Of a stretch of 64,000 nucleotides of DNA, positions 44,428 to 57,988 are shown piece by piece; position 1 is the first letter of the stretch, and each line of letters opens with the position of its first letter. The notes beneath the pieces were generated by a model. That model was given only the letters and a program-made list of their open reading frames with translations, was not told where the DNA came from and did no database searches. The DNA comes from Clavulina sp. PMI_390 (taxonomy: Eukaryota > Basidiomycota > Agaricomycetes > Cantharellales > Hydnaceae). Both the position numbers and the translations under genes were made by a program. The DNA is taken from the NCBI GenBank assembly GCA_015039315.1, contig WIDE01000026.1, forward strand, positions 71,274 through 135,273, read 5' to 3'.

Positions 44428-46888
44428 CTATTCATAAAATCGAGGCTGCTTTTGACCCGACTCTTTCACATCGACGAAGTCCTCCGGCCGGTCTCGTTTT
44501 TGACCTCGTCGACGGTTGTTCACTGCTATTCTTTGATAAGGCGATTCAGCGTCTGATTATAATAAATCGATGATAAGTAACCGCCTAGTTGTTATGATTG
44601 CTCCAAGATGGGATTATACATACCGCTGAGGAGTCCAGGGTTTCTTTGATAAGGCGAATCAGCGTCTGATTATGATAAATCGATGATAAGTAACCGCCTA
44701 GTTGTTATGATTGCTCCAAGATGGGATTATACATACCGCTGAGGAGTCCAGGGTTATTGAATACGTGGCCCTGTTGGAAGCCTTGGCTGTATGCCGAGTT
44801 TTGCATGGAACCGCCAATATGCATCCCTCCCATGAACGCATTATCCCCCCCTCCTCCCATATACATCGCCATTTGCTGCAAAGCGTTCAATTGTGCGGTC
44901 AGACCAGGTAACTGCATCTGGAACTGCAACCGGACTGGAGGTGTCAGCTGAGGGTTGTTCATCATGAGCATGACGTGTTGAATTTGAGATTGGGTAGCCT
45001 GTAATTGTGCCTCAAGAGTCATACCGCCATCCACTTGTGAGTTATTTTGCATGCTCATCATTTGCTGGGTAAGTGATGTTGATGTACCCGACTGATCGCT
45101 AGCACCAGGTTGGGCGTCGAATGAAATATCTTGGTCATCGATTTGAGTGGATCCCTGGAGACGATAGAGTCAGCACTGGCTACTCCATGGCCGTAAATTA
45201 TGAATTCTTTTAGACTCACTGGCACGGTGTTCTTTGACAGTATGGGTTGAATGGAAGTACTAGGCTCAGACTCGACTCCTGCGCTCTTCGCGATCTCGTC
45301 GGCGATGTAGCGGCGAACTTTCTCGCGGCTTGCCGTATCTGGGGTCACCTTGTCAAGAGATGAAATTTTCTTATGACAGGAGGGGCAAATGAAGTCGCTT
45401 TCCAGAAGATGGGTCTGGATACACTCTTCGTCAAACGTCTTTGAGCAACAGGGCGTTTTCACAGCATCACGTAAAAGCTTGTTACAGATTGGACACTCGA
45501 GCGAAAGATCTGATGGGCGTTTTTCTCTAACGTCAGCGGCGGTGAGAGGAGTAGGACGTGAGCGTTGTTTCTCCCACGAAGCGCTGATTAAGTTGAAGGG
45601 GTTATTTTCGTATCAAGATGTTATGACGGGTGGAGAAATGGACTTACATATCAGGTTGTGCTATTACGAATCCACCCTCAGGCGTGATCATCACACCCTG
45701 TGCAGCTCCTTCCGGGGCATCAACGGCTTTGAGGAAGCTGCGAGGAATTCCAGTTGTACGTTTAACCCGGGGGCGGTTGTCATAGTCCCTATCGTCGTTG
45801 GTTGGGCAGTCTTGGATCCAATGGCCTGTGGAAAACACTCAGAGATCGAGTACCGGAGTGGTTTGTAGGACGGCACGCACCAGGTTTCGAGCAGCGATGG
45901 CATATGTAACCGGGGGGTAACGGTCTGCTATCTGTTGGTCGGTTGAGGTGTGGGGAAGGTTGAAAAGGGCGGCCGCGGGGAGCTCCTCCCCGGTTTGTGT
46001 AGATAGGTGTAGCACTAGAATTCACGGGAATTTCAGTGGAGACTTTACATCCAAGGAGGTAAAGTACTGACTGTGACATTCGCTCCTGAGTCTCCTTCCA
46101 GACTTCATCATCAGCCTCAAACATAGCCTTGATGCTGTCAGCCTCTGAAGCTGCAGCAACTGACTCGACTTTCGGCGTTGCTTTGATATCTGTTCCAGAG
46201 TTGGGAGTATCAGAAAACTTGGAGGTTCCTGGATCGCTCTACCAGAAGGTTATGCAACAAAGCAAACCGATTCGATGAGCAGGCTGGTTGAGTCAACTCA
46301 ATTGCCAAGGATAACGATGACTAACAGGTTTTGATGCATTCGAGAAGGATCTTCTGTCTTCCTTTCCATCGAAACGCTTCGAGATGGCCCCGCCTGAAGA
46401 CTTGTTCCAAGCAGCGGGAAGGGATGATGAAGGTTTGGATGAATCCTGTCTGACGGCCTGCGAATTTGATGTTGGGGCAGCCCCAGCAACATATAATGCA
46501 GCGTTGCCCCTGCCGGGCTTTGACGCTGGCATGCGCTTAGCGATCACAGAAGTGGAACGAGGGACTATCTGATTATCATCGGTGTATTCTACAGCCATTG
46601 GAAGACATCAATGTCCATAAGGTGAAAGGGGGTGATCAGCAGAGCTCGTGCTGATGCACTGAAGGCCGGAGGATGACATGGGACGCCACAGGCTCAAGAT
46701 GAGAAGGACCGACAGTTACCTTTATCAGCGGAATCGAAGAGTAAAAGGTCGACCTCACTGGCTTTGCCAAAATTGTTGGTCAAGATGATTTCTTTCTTCA
46801 AGTCGAACACAGATATTCCGGTCCCATCGAATGCTATTCTTTTTTCTGCACGTTGCGATTTGAATTTGTAGTAGACAAATGAAGACAT
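44428..46888 (-). CDS. mpe1: Mpe1/RBBP6-family mRNA 3'-end processing factor (DWNN, zinc knuckle, RING) with a duplicated exon
   Basis: Subunit of the cleavage and polyadenylation factor. ATG 46888 opens the ubiquitin-like DWNN domain (MSSFVYYKFKSQRAEKRIAF, later ILTNNFG). A CCHC knuckle follows across an intron (YICHRCSKPG, then HWIQDCPTNDD). Then come KRTTGIPRSFLKAVD and a RING/U-box-type finger (PCCSKTFDEECIQTHLLESD, FICPSCHKKI). After a Gln/Met-rich segment the reading NNPGLLSG does not stop at 44705. A GTATGT donor at 44736 splices to a 42-nt exon (44665..44624, DADSPYQRNPGLLSG with the junction codon). A second identical-type intron (44623..44553) leads to the last exon 44552..44428, ADSPYQR-like then NNRRRGQKRDRPEDFVDV, stop 44430..44428. 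That terminal Arg-rich RPEDF block is typical of the family. See the repeat entry for the duplication. Confidence 0.9.
44531..44755. repeat. 113-bp tandem direct duplication covering one intron and one exon of mpe1
   Basis: Two copies, 44531..44643 and 44644..44755, at an exact offset of 113 bp with about two mismatches (gcgattcag/gcgaatcag and attataata/attatgata). On the minus strand each unit holds a 71-nt GTATGT...CAG intron plus flanking coding bases. Duplication therefore leaves two introns and a new 42-nt exon between them, in phase 1 on both sides. Confidence 0.95.
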
Positions 46889-47213
46889 CGTTTTGGTACG
46901 ACCGTAACTTGCTGCTGCTGGACGTAAGGTGAGGTGGTCGTGCAGCGTTTGTGCTTGTGGGCGAGGCTTTGGCCACCAAATAGGTTCAAACATGTTCGTT
47001 CAGAAGTAGATGCATGTAGATTGAATAAAAAAAGTAGTGATGTATTGTAAATGATGTGAGAGTACTTCAGAGTAGAGGTCAGCAATTCTAGAATGATAAC
47101 AACAGCGCTCCCCCGTTCGTCTGAACCACCATCTCGCTCCATTGACAATTGGTCTCGTTTCGAACTACGGATGCAAGGGCAGCACAAACGGAAGAATGTC
47201 GGGAGGAAGAAAT
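46889..47213. other. Spacer between mpe1 promoter side and atp1 3' end
   Basis: A 325-bp region with AT-rich sequence near 47020-47060. It holds the mpe1 promoter/leader and the 3' flank of atp1. I recognised no gene. Confidence 0.4.
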
Positions 47214-49409
<2,196 letters not shown>

Positions 49410-49616
49410 GGCTGCCGACTCTTTTGGTGTTGTTGGAAGAGAGCGAAGGGTGAAGAGAGAAAACCTGCGAGAATTCGCGCCGGATAACACCGTAAGCGCC
49501 TTGCCACAACAACCACCAACGCACCCTCCCGGCCACCTTTTGCGAGCTCAAGGTAAGCGCTATGACTCTCTTATCCTCCGTTCTGTCATATATTCACGCA
49601 ATTTTGTAGCACAAAA
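49410..49616. promoter_or_regulatory. Shared divergent promoter region, ATP1 / MRPL21
   Basis: 207 bp separate the ATGs of two nuclear genes for mitochondrial proteins read in opposite directions. Co-regulation from a bidirectional promoter is inferred. No TATA box or named factor site is evident to me. Confidence 0.5.
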
Positions 49617-50102
49617 ATGATTGTCCGGACTATGCTTGCACTTCCACGTCTCTCGTGGTCCATGCCACTCCGAATCCGCCCCATGAGCACAAACGCTACA
49701 CCACAACCCGCCTCCACCGCCCAAGCAATTGACCTCATCCGCTCAGAACCGTCTCAGTATGTTGTCGCCGTCTTTCTCGGCCGACGCTACATTTTATCTC
49801 CTCGAGACCTCCTCACCGTCCCCCGCATTCGTGACGTTTCTGTTGGAGATATCCTCAACCTCAATGCTATCCAGGAGGTCGGTTCTCGCCAATATACCTT
49901 GCGGGGCGATCCTGTTCTCCCAAAAGACACTGTCCGTGTTACTGCTGTTGTCGTTGAACACACCAAAGGCGCCCTCCAGAAAATCGAGAAATTCAAGAGG
50001 AGGAAAGGATACCATCGTAGTCTCGATCATAAACAGACATACACCAAGCTGCGTATCGGGCCTATCCATCTAGGGACCGAACCAGGCAGCCCGTCGCAAT
50101 AA
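49617..50102 (+). CDS. mrpl21: Mitochondrial large ribosomal subunit protein bL21m
   Basis: A single-exon gene of 161 residues. The start at 49617 is followed by a basic presequence (MIVRTMLALPRLSWSMPLRI). The L21 fold follows: YVVAVFLGRRYILSPRDLLT, VGDILNLNAIQEVGSRQYTL, GDPVLPKDTVRVTAVVVEHT, and the RNA-binding C-terminal KFKRRKGYHRSLDHKQTYTK. The KxKRRKxYxRxxGHRQxxTxxRI block is diagnostic for bacterial-type L21; here the Gly-His-Arg is Asp-His-Lys, a usual mitochondrial variant. The yeast orthologue is Mrpl49. It starts head to head with ATP1 and ends 39 bp from the stop of the converging NTO1-like gene. Confidence 0.93.
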   Translation: MIVRTMLALPRLSWSMPLRIRPMSTNATPQPASTAQAIDLIRSEPSQYVVAVFLGRRYILSPRDLLTVPRIRDVSVGDILNLNAIQEVGSRQYTLRGDPVLPKDTVRVTAVVVEHTKGALQKIEKFKRRKGYHRSLDHKQTYTKLRIGPIHLGTEPGSPSQ

Positions 50103-50141
50103 TTAATTTACATGCAATATAACCTACCGAATAATACACCC

Positions 50142-53100
50142 CTATAATGCAACGTCCAACTCCCCCAGAGCCTCTCTAGGAATGCGCCCATCAACACCCT
50201 TTCATAGAGAAAATGTAGTACAGCAACACACCTGTACGCTCGTCTACACTCCCGCTTCAACTCTTTAGTTTTGAAACGAGACTTGCCACGCTACACGTAC
50301 TTGTGAGCTTATGCTTAAACACAAACAGGGCATCAAAACTCACACCAGCCAGCATATCTGCATCAAGTTCTAAAAACCGATAATACGGGAAAATACATTA
50401 GTCCAAAGGCCTTGAGCATAAACTGTACCGCTTACGATCGTCCTCCGCCAATAAGGCGATCTCCGCTTCCGTCACCACTCCCCTTTGTGTCCATCAGTTG
50501 GATGAGCATTAAACCAAGAGCAATGAAGCCGAAGACTCACCAAGTGCGACGCGCATCATAAAATTGGACAATATAGACCATCCTTTTTGTCCTGTTCCGT
50601 CGCTCCTCCTCCTTCTTCTGTTCAAACTCAAGCAGAAGTTCGGGTCGAAGACTCGGGTCATCTGGTTCGAAAACTACGCCTGGCCAATAAGGGAATGAAG
50701 CTAAAAAAAAAAAGCCCCAACGTTGTTCAGCAAGTGCCAATACGATGTGATGCGACCTTTTGCAGGGATACTCACGGATTTTTGCCCAAACTGGCAACCA
50801 GGGTAGTTAGACAGGTGGCCAGAGTTTGTGAAATGATTCACTTACCGAGCGTGCCACCCGGCATATGTTCACCTATAACAGGGAGCGTGGGGTTCGACGC
50901 CGCCTCTGTAGTCGCAAAAGGTTTGCGCGCCGACTTCTTAGGAGGTGATAATGGCATTGATGTTTCATCCACTGGGACCGAGGGCAAGTTGTCGGTTGTG
51001 AGCTCCTCATCATCATCAGAGCTGAGGTCGCTGAGATCACTGAGATCTGAGTCGAACAACGATCGATCCTTGCTTGACCTTTCTGCAGCACTTAGACCAG
51101 CTTGAGACTCCGTTAGCTGAAGTTCCGCAGATGTAAAGGCTTCTGCTTCGGCTCCAACTGAGTTCTTCTGCTCTATGGTTTTCTTGAGTTTCAGAGCTTG
51201 CCTTTGCTCGCGGTTTCGTATCCGTTGAGCCTCTTTCTTCTGGCGCTTGGCTTCTGTGAAGTAGATGTTAATAGGCCTTCATGGAAGGGACAATATGGGT
51301 GGGTTTCTGACCTCGTCGTTGTCTTGTTAGCAGAGTCTGTGGATGTGGGTTATCTGTCCTATACGCGCGAGAGTGCGATTGCGAGCCTTGGACACTTCCA
51401 GAAACGCCACCCTGAGCTTGGAAGGATGTAGTAGACGTGACAGAGGGGAGAGATGGAGCAGCAGGGCCAGTAGATGCGCCATGGCCATTATGGCGTCGCG
51501 AGGACCCTGCTGGTAGTACCCAGCCCTCGTTAAACATCTGGAAACTCTGCTTGTCATTCACCTGCTCTACAAGCTGTGCCATAACACCAAATGTTTGATG
51601 TTGTGGTGAGGCTGACATAGTTGGCGCAGCAAGGGGATCACGTTGGGCGAAGGAGTCTTCCGGAGGCTCGCTCAATTCATCAGTGAAACCCTCATCATCA
51701 TCGTCAAGAGAGTTATGTTCAGCCGGTTTACCGGTCTTAACCGAAACGTCGGGCGAAGAGGTATCCCCAGCTTGTGGCGGCATGAGAGCTGGTTCCAGCT
51801 CAAACTCTGGCTTCGGATGGGTTGAAGTAGATGGATGGTTGATGAGGAATGAATCACGTTCTCTGCGCATACTGCGACTTCCGCCCACGTCGAGCCCGAC
51901 ACCGGAAGCGATCTCTTCGGCAAGGGCGGCAGCTTCCCTCTGTAGCCGGCTCGGGCCATTTGGACCGGCACTAGGAATCTCTACACCTTCGGAAGCTCCG
52001 GCGGCTACCCGCTCGCGTTGTTCTCGCGCAAGACGCCGATCCTCGCGCTTCTTTTCTTTCCATCGTTCTCGAGAGAGACGCTCACGCTCTTTGCGAGCAG
52101 CAATTTTTTCCTTCTTCTCGCGCTCCTTCTCACGACGGAGAGCAAGGTGGGCTTGATGTTGTGCAGCAGCGATGGCAGCAAGATCGTCGGCCTCAGTTGC
52201 AGGAGCAAGGAAGGTATTAGGGGAGATTGGGGCGGGAGATATAGAGCGAGATATGGCTCGAGCAGGAGCGGGGGGAGAAGTTGTGGGCGCCTGTCCTCCT
52301 TGGTGGGCAGACGCTGCAACGGCACGTCTCGTTCGAACTGCTGAGCTTGATGCAGCTAGTTCTGGTGACTCGACTTTTGGCTGGTACATCTTGAACATAA
52401 GACTGTGGTTGGTCGGTCGCCCCCGTTTTCGTTTGGGAAGTTCAGGGGACCCAGGAGTCTCTATCAAGGGAGGATATGCGGTGTCATGAGGCAGGGGTGG
52501 CGGGGGTGGCGTGCGGAGTTTGAGAAGACATTGAGAGAAAAGAAACGCAAGCGGGTCTTCTGCGTCAATCGCAATTTCAGTGCTATCTTCAATAGCAGAT
52601 CTTGAAAATAGTAGCTCCAGCGCATCAAGTGACGGCTCGAGATTCCCCACAGGGACCGATGAGTCGGGTTGTCTCTGTTTGATCGCAGCTAGCCCCTCAA
52701 AAATGGGGGCTGCATTGGTCTTGATTCGGGCTGCTACTCGATGATAAAGGTGTTCTGGTTTGGAATTGTATTTCATGCTGTTGTCCAAAACCAGGTGAAT
52801 ATCGGACTATGAAAGGATCAGACAAGGCTGTCACGGTAAATTATACGAAGAAACACACCTCAAGGTCTTCCACACTGGTGTACTCTCGACGGTCAAGCCT
52901 GCCCTTTATCTTTTCCCACCACATAGGCCGCTCAATGATTGTTTGATAATCTGGTGCTTCCTCAGGGGCCACAGGCTCGGTGAAATAATGGTTCCGATCT
53001 AAACTATGGTAGTTGTAAGTGCAACGAAAACCAGCATACTGAGATCTCCTTACTTGGTAGTCTGCTCGAAGGCGGCACGTAAGACCCCGTCATGAGGGAA

Positions 53101-55029
53101 CATCACACTATCCACAAGTGTCGAGATCACATTTGCCGAACGTGTCTTCTCCCTTTCTCTCTTGCGGGTGAAATCAGCAAGCATTCGCACCTTCTCAAGG
53201 TCTCCGCGCAGGTTATGAAGATGCTACGCCGAAATTAGCCCTCATCATATGAATAGGTTGGAAACTTACATTGAGCCTGCGTTGCCTTGTGTCCTCTGTT
53301 TGCTGTTTACTGATCGATGATGCAGTCCAAGGCTGAGGAGCGTTGGTATAAGTGAGAAGTATCCCAGACAAGGTTCAAGTAACAACTCACCTCTAAATGC
53401 AGCCGTTTCAGGAGCGGGGCGCCACGTCTTGCTTCTCGCTTGAGACTCCAGTACTTGCAAACTGAGAGGATGAAAATATGCTTTTTTCGCAGCACAATTT
53501 TTGCAATATAGTCGGTCACACGGGTCACCACAATTGCAGGAACCAGGGGTGGTCCTAAATGATACCCTTTTGAGTATGCTCTCGCGACCTTTGAAGTTTT
53601 CTGGGGGGTAGTCAACTCGTCGCTCCCGTTCGCCGTGCGGATGTCTCGAGCCACTCGCATTTCATGCTGTACGAGGCAAGGTTTAGAGGAAACCCTGAAC
53701 CACAAAGAATGCGCGTCTTCGAGCTTACAGACATATGCTTCTCACATAACGCCTTCAACGACGGTGGAGTTGAAGGGAGATTGCCTTCAGCATCGGGAGC
53801 AACCTTCATTGGAGTCAAGTACCCGTGCTTACGAGCGCATGTAACATGAAATGCGGTGAAGCAAGATCTGATGTCGCACTGAATGCATGCGCCAGTCCTA
53901 TGGGAGCAGATGGAGCATGTCTGGGATACTGAAGTGAGACGTGGGCCGCTGTGCATCATGAAAAATGACATACTAATTTCCATCGACCTTTTACAATTCG
54001 ATTCACCCCCTCGATAGGCTCCATGTAGAGTTGAGTGCCCAAGGATAGCTCTGGAATGAATAGCGCACAAAGCAGGTGCGCCCATTTCCCCTCAGGTGTT
54101 TGCTTGAACGCGCCGCCTTCATTAGGACATAAGATGCAAGACTAGACCATCGGTTAGAGTGACAAATTTCCAAAGGTAATCACAACTTACAACGGCAGCT
54201 TCTGGGGAGACTGTGCATTTACGACAGAGCCATTGACCCTCAGGAATATAGGGAACACCATAACAGTCTAATGCAACGTTAGTCAGCTGTCTCGCGAAGA
54301 ATAATCAGGCACGATTACTGACCCTGATGCACAGCCAGGTTACAGCCATCGCAGAAAACAATAGCGTTGCTATTTTCACCTTCGCCATCATCACATACAG
54401 CACACGTTGAATCTTCAGAAGGGAGGGCAGAGTCTTGTTTTGGTACTCGCTTCATCTGAAGGTTACGGGGCATAAACAAGCGGTTTCCAGATTACACGTA
54501 GGAATTGGTGCTTGCCAGCTCAAACCATTCCTTCTCAAGGCGGTCCATGATGATCTCGAACGTCTCATAGGATACTTGGTCAAGTTGTTCTTTCCGACGT
54601 TCTGCGTTAATTACGTCGAGCCACTCTTGATCTAGGTAGCCGCCGTTAGATTCTCGTGGCTTGAATATGTACTACACTTACCCTGTTCATCCATATCGTA
54701 CTCGACTTGTGTAGCAAGTTCCGACTCAAGCGGCTCGATGTACCGAATATAATGGTCAGGCATCTGGAAGTCCTCCATATCATTGACTAGGGAGGAGATC
54801 GTGTAAGCGGTGAACGTTCGTTCATGGTGGTCTAGAGACTTACAACCATAACTCCGAGCCTGGCCATCATGAACTCCAACGTGCTGAATAGGTTTCACGT
54901 TCTCAACTTTTCTGAACGAGGCTTTCCTAAAGAGGACCCTGGTAAGCCTTCTCGAGAGTAGATTTATTCAATAGCTTACGGGTACACGGGCCCAGTGAGC
55001 GGATTGGACGATCCCGCGCGGGGTGCCAT
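50142..55029 (-). CDS. nto1: BRPF/Nto1-like chromatin reader (PHD-zinc knuckle-PHD, bromodomain, PWWP)
   Basis: Scaffold/reader subunit of a MYST acetyltransferase complex (NuA3 in yeast, BRPF-MOZ in animals). ATG 55029 gives [17 protein letters not shown], then an EPL-like N-terminus ([18 protein letters not shown]). PHD1 reads [20 protein letters not shown] and [19 protein letters not shown], followed by the knuckle [20 protein letters not shown] and PHD2 ([15 protein letters not shown] and [14 protein letters not shown]). The bromodomain ends with [18 protein letters not shown], preceded by [18 protein letters not shown] long charged region with [20 protein letters not shown] follows, then a C-terminal PWWP ([42 protein letters not shown]). 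I traced small last exons to a stop at 50144..50142. Having bromodomain and PWWP makes it BRPF-like, longer than yeast Nto1. Confidence 0.9.
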
Positions 55030-55092
55030 GAAGTTCAGGGAGGGTATGTGTTTGTTTGTAGACATCGACGGGTGACCAACACAGTGCATTCA
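55030..55092. promoter_or_regulatory. Very compact divergent promoter, NTO1-like / ZPR1
   Basis: Only 63 bp lie between the two outward-reading start codons (55029 and 55093), assuming ZPR1 starts at the conserved-looking ATG. The promoters must overlap or use sequence inside the partner's first exon. Confidence 0.45.
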
Positions 55093-56911
55093 ATGAGTCA
55101 CGAATTCTTTCCCTCTATTGGCGATGCCGTCGAGCAGACAGATCGACTACCGGATGAGAATACGGCAGGCGATCAGACGCAGGTCTCAGAGGAAGATCGG
55201 CCTCTTCAAGAAGTAGAAAGTCTTTGCATGTCCTGCGGTGAACAGGTAAAGATTTTCTCCTCGTTCTGTTATGATCTCCTAACCAGCACTTTCTGGATAA
55301 TGATTGAACTCAGGGAGTTACCAGGATGCTTCTCACATCAATCCCATATTTTAAAGAAGTGATTATCATGTCCTTCCGTTGCGACCATTGTGGGACCAGC
55401 AACAATGAGATCCAATCAGCTGGTGCTGTTCGAGGTATGTATATCTTAGGGTTGCTTTCAGATTTCGCTCTTCTTTCTTACCTCGTGAAGGTTTTATCTA
55501 GACCAGGGTATCTCTTATACACTGAAAGTCTTGGACCGCGATGACCTCGATCGACAGCTTGTCAAATCGGCCGCTTGTACTCTCACGATTCCTGAATTCC
55601 AGCTCACTATCCCCTCCGGCAAAGGCCAACTTACTACGGTGGAAGGGATACTTCGTGACACTGTCCTTGATCTCTCCGCCGATCAGCCCTTGCGTCGGAT
55701 TCAAGACGAGAAGACGTATCAAGCAATCCAGAAGATCATCGATCCACTCACAACTATCATCGCAGATACTGATTCCGACGACGAAAAGCTTTCCGATGAC
55801 ACTCGCGCCGTGAATAGGAAGGCGAGACTGGAAAAGCCTATCCAGACTTTCACTGTAATTTTGGATGATCCTTCGGGAGACTCCTTCCTGGAGTTTAAGG
55901 ATACTATGGCTGATCCAAGATGGTCTATGCGCCAGTACAACCGTAGTCGAGAGCAGAACGAGAAGCTTGGGCTTGCAGCTCCCGGTCCTGAAACAGGAGG
56001 ACCTCTCTCTAACGGCCAGCCCACTCAGGATGTCATCGACTCAAGCTTGACTGGAAACGAGGAGATCTTCGTCTTCCCAGGTATCTGTTCTTCGTGTGGA
56101 AGACCCCTAGATACTATGATGAAGAAGGTTGTTATCCCTTACTTCAAGGTTCGTGTCTCAACGATCTGTCCTTCTCTGCCTTATAGTCATCGTGGCCACA
56201 GGATATTATTATTATGTCAACCAATTGCATGGCGTGTGGCTATCGAGACAACGAGGTCAAATCTGGTGGAGCCGTTTCCGACCATGGCAAGAAGATTACG
56301 CTGAAAGTTGAAGACAGCGAAGACCTAGCCCGGGATATACTGAAGGTACCCGTATTCTCACTACGAAGCCGCTGGATGGAGCTGATAGCCCTCATGTAGA
56401 GCGAATCTTGTGGCTTCGAGATTCCAGAAATTGGCCTCCAACTCCAGGCTGGCACACTGGGGGGTCGCTTTACCACCCTAGAAGGCATCTTGAGCCAGGT
56501 TTTCGACGAGCTGAGCCAGAAGGTGTTTCTGGGGGATTCCGTTGAACACACACTTGCTCAATTAGGAGATGGTGCGACGGAGGAGGATCTAGCATCTCAA
56601 GAGAAAGCGAAATTCGCAACATTCTTGGGAAGCCTAAAATCGGCAAGCAAATCTTGCTTCTGTTTAGAGATCCTACTGTCTTATCTTGCTATCACCAGGT
56701 CATCGCTGCCGAGAGGCCTTTTACTGTCATCCTCGATGACCCTCTCGCGAACTCATACTTGCAGAATCTATATGCTCCCGACGATGACCCCAATATGCAG
56801 GTAGAAACCTATGAGCGAAGCTTTGAGCAGAACGAGGAACTGGGCTTGAATGACATCAAACTGGAGAACTATGGGGAAGAAGAGGACGAGGGGACTAGTG
56901 TCCATCCGTAG
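55093..56911 (+). CDS. zpr1: Zinc-finger protein Zpr1 (eEF1A folding/assembly factor)
   Basis: Two tandem ZPR1 modules, each a C4 zinc finger plus a beta-domain. Module 1: SLCMSCGEQ, then [20 protein letters not shown] and [10 protein letters not shown], followed by [20 protein letters not shown] and [14 protein letters not shown]. Module 2: [50 protein letters not shown] and [20 protein letters not shown]. The finger spacing CxxC...CxxC, the IPYFKExIIM stretch and the ExGLTLxxGTxGGxFTTxEG block are diagnostic. Zpr1 binds and helps mature translation factor eEF1A. ATG 55093 was chosen because the protein then begins with a short acidic tail as in homologues; an in-frame upstream ATG near 55048 would add 15 residues. 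The stop is at 56911, 60 bp before the long N gap. Confidence 0.95.
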
Positions 56912-56971
56912 CTCAGGACGAACCACTTCCTTTCTCTTCAAATTTTATACACTAGTAGTATCCGTAGAGAT

Positions 56972-57945
56972 NNNNNNNNNNNNNNNNNNNNNNNNNNNNN
57001 NNNNNNNNNNNNNNNNNNNNNNNNNNNNNNNNNNNNNNNNNNNNNNNNNNNNNNNNNNNNNNNNNNNNNNNNNNNNNNNNNNNNNNNNNNNNNNNNNNNN
57101 NNNNNNNNNNNNNNNNNNNNNNNNNNNNNNNNNNNNNNNNNNNNNNNNNNNNNNNNNNNNNNNNNNNNNNNNNNNNNNNNNNNNNNNNNNNNNNNNNNNN
57201 NNNNNNNNNNNNNNNNNNNNNNNNNNNNNNNNNNNNNNNNNNNNNNNNNNNNNNNNNNNNNNNNNNNNNNNNNNNNNNNNNNNNNNNNNNNNNNNNNNNN
57301 NNNNNNNNNNNNNNNNNNNNNNNNNNNNNNNNNNNNNNNNNNNNNNNNNNNNNNNNNNNNNNNNNNNNNNNNNNNNNNNNNNNNNNNNNNNNNNNNNNNN
57401 NNNNNNNNNNNNNNNNNNNNNNNNNNNNNNNNNNNNNNNNNNNNNNNNNNNNNNNNNNNNNNNNNNNNNNNNNNNNNNNNNNNNNNNNNNNNNNNNNNNN
57501 NNNNNNNNNNNNNNNNNNNNNNNNNNNNNNNNNNNNNNNNNNNNNNNNNNNNNNNNNNNNNNNNNNNNNNNNNNNNNNNNNNNNNNNNNNNNNNNNNNNN
57601 NNNNNNNNNNNNNNNNNNNNNNNNNNNNNNNNNNNNNNNNNNNNNNNNNNNNNNNNNNNNNNNNNNNNNNNNNNNNNNNNNNNNNNNNNNNNNNNNNNNN
57701 NNNNNNNNNNNNNNNNNNNNNNNNNNNNNNNNNNNNNNNNNNNNNNNNNNNNNNNNNNNNNNNNNNNNNNNNNNNNNNNNNNNNNNNNNNNNNNNNNNNN
57801 NNNNNNNNNNNNNNNNNNNNNNNNNNNNNNNNNNNNNNNNNNNNNNNNNNNNNNNNNNNNNNNNNNNNNNNNNNNNNNNNNNNNNNNNNNNNNNNNNNNN
57901 NNNNNNNNNNNNNNNNNNNNNNNNNNNNNNNNNNNNNNNNNNNNN
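56972..57945. other. Assembly gap (974 N)
   Basis: An unbroken run of N between the ZPR1 3' flank and the RNASEH2C start region. Its non-round length suggests an estimated gap size. A small gene could be hidden inside. Confidence 0.99.
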
Positions 57946-57988
57946 TCGACACAAACAACGCGCCAGCAAGGTGGTCATAACTGTAGCC

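Noticed and set aside
44705..45061. Reading the mpe1 C-terminus straight to the stop at 44705
   Set aside because: A consensus donor sits just before it, and splicing leads in frame to the Arg-rich RPEDF ending expected for Mpe1/RBBP6 relatives. The stop lies inside the intron.
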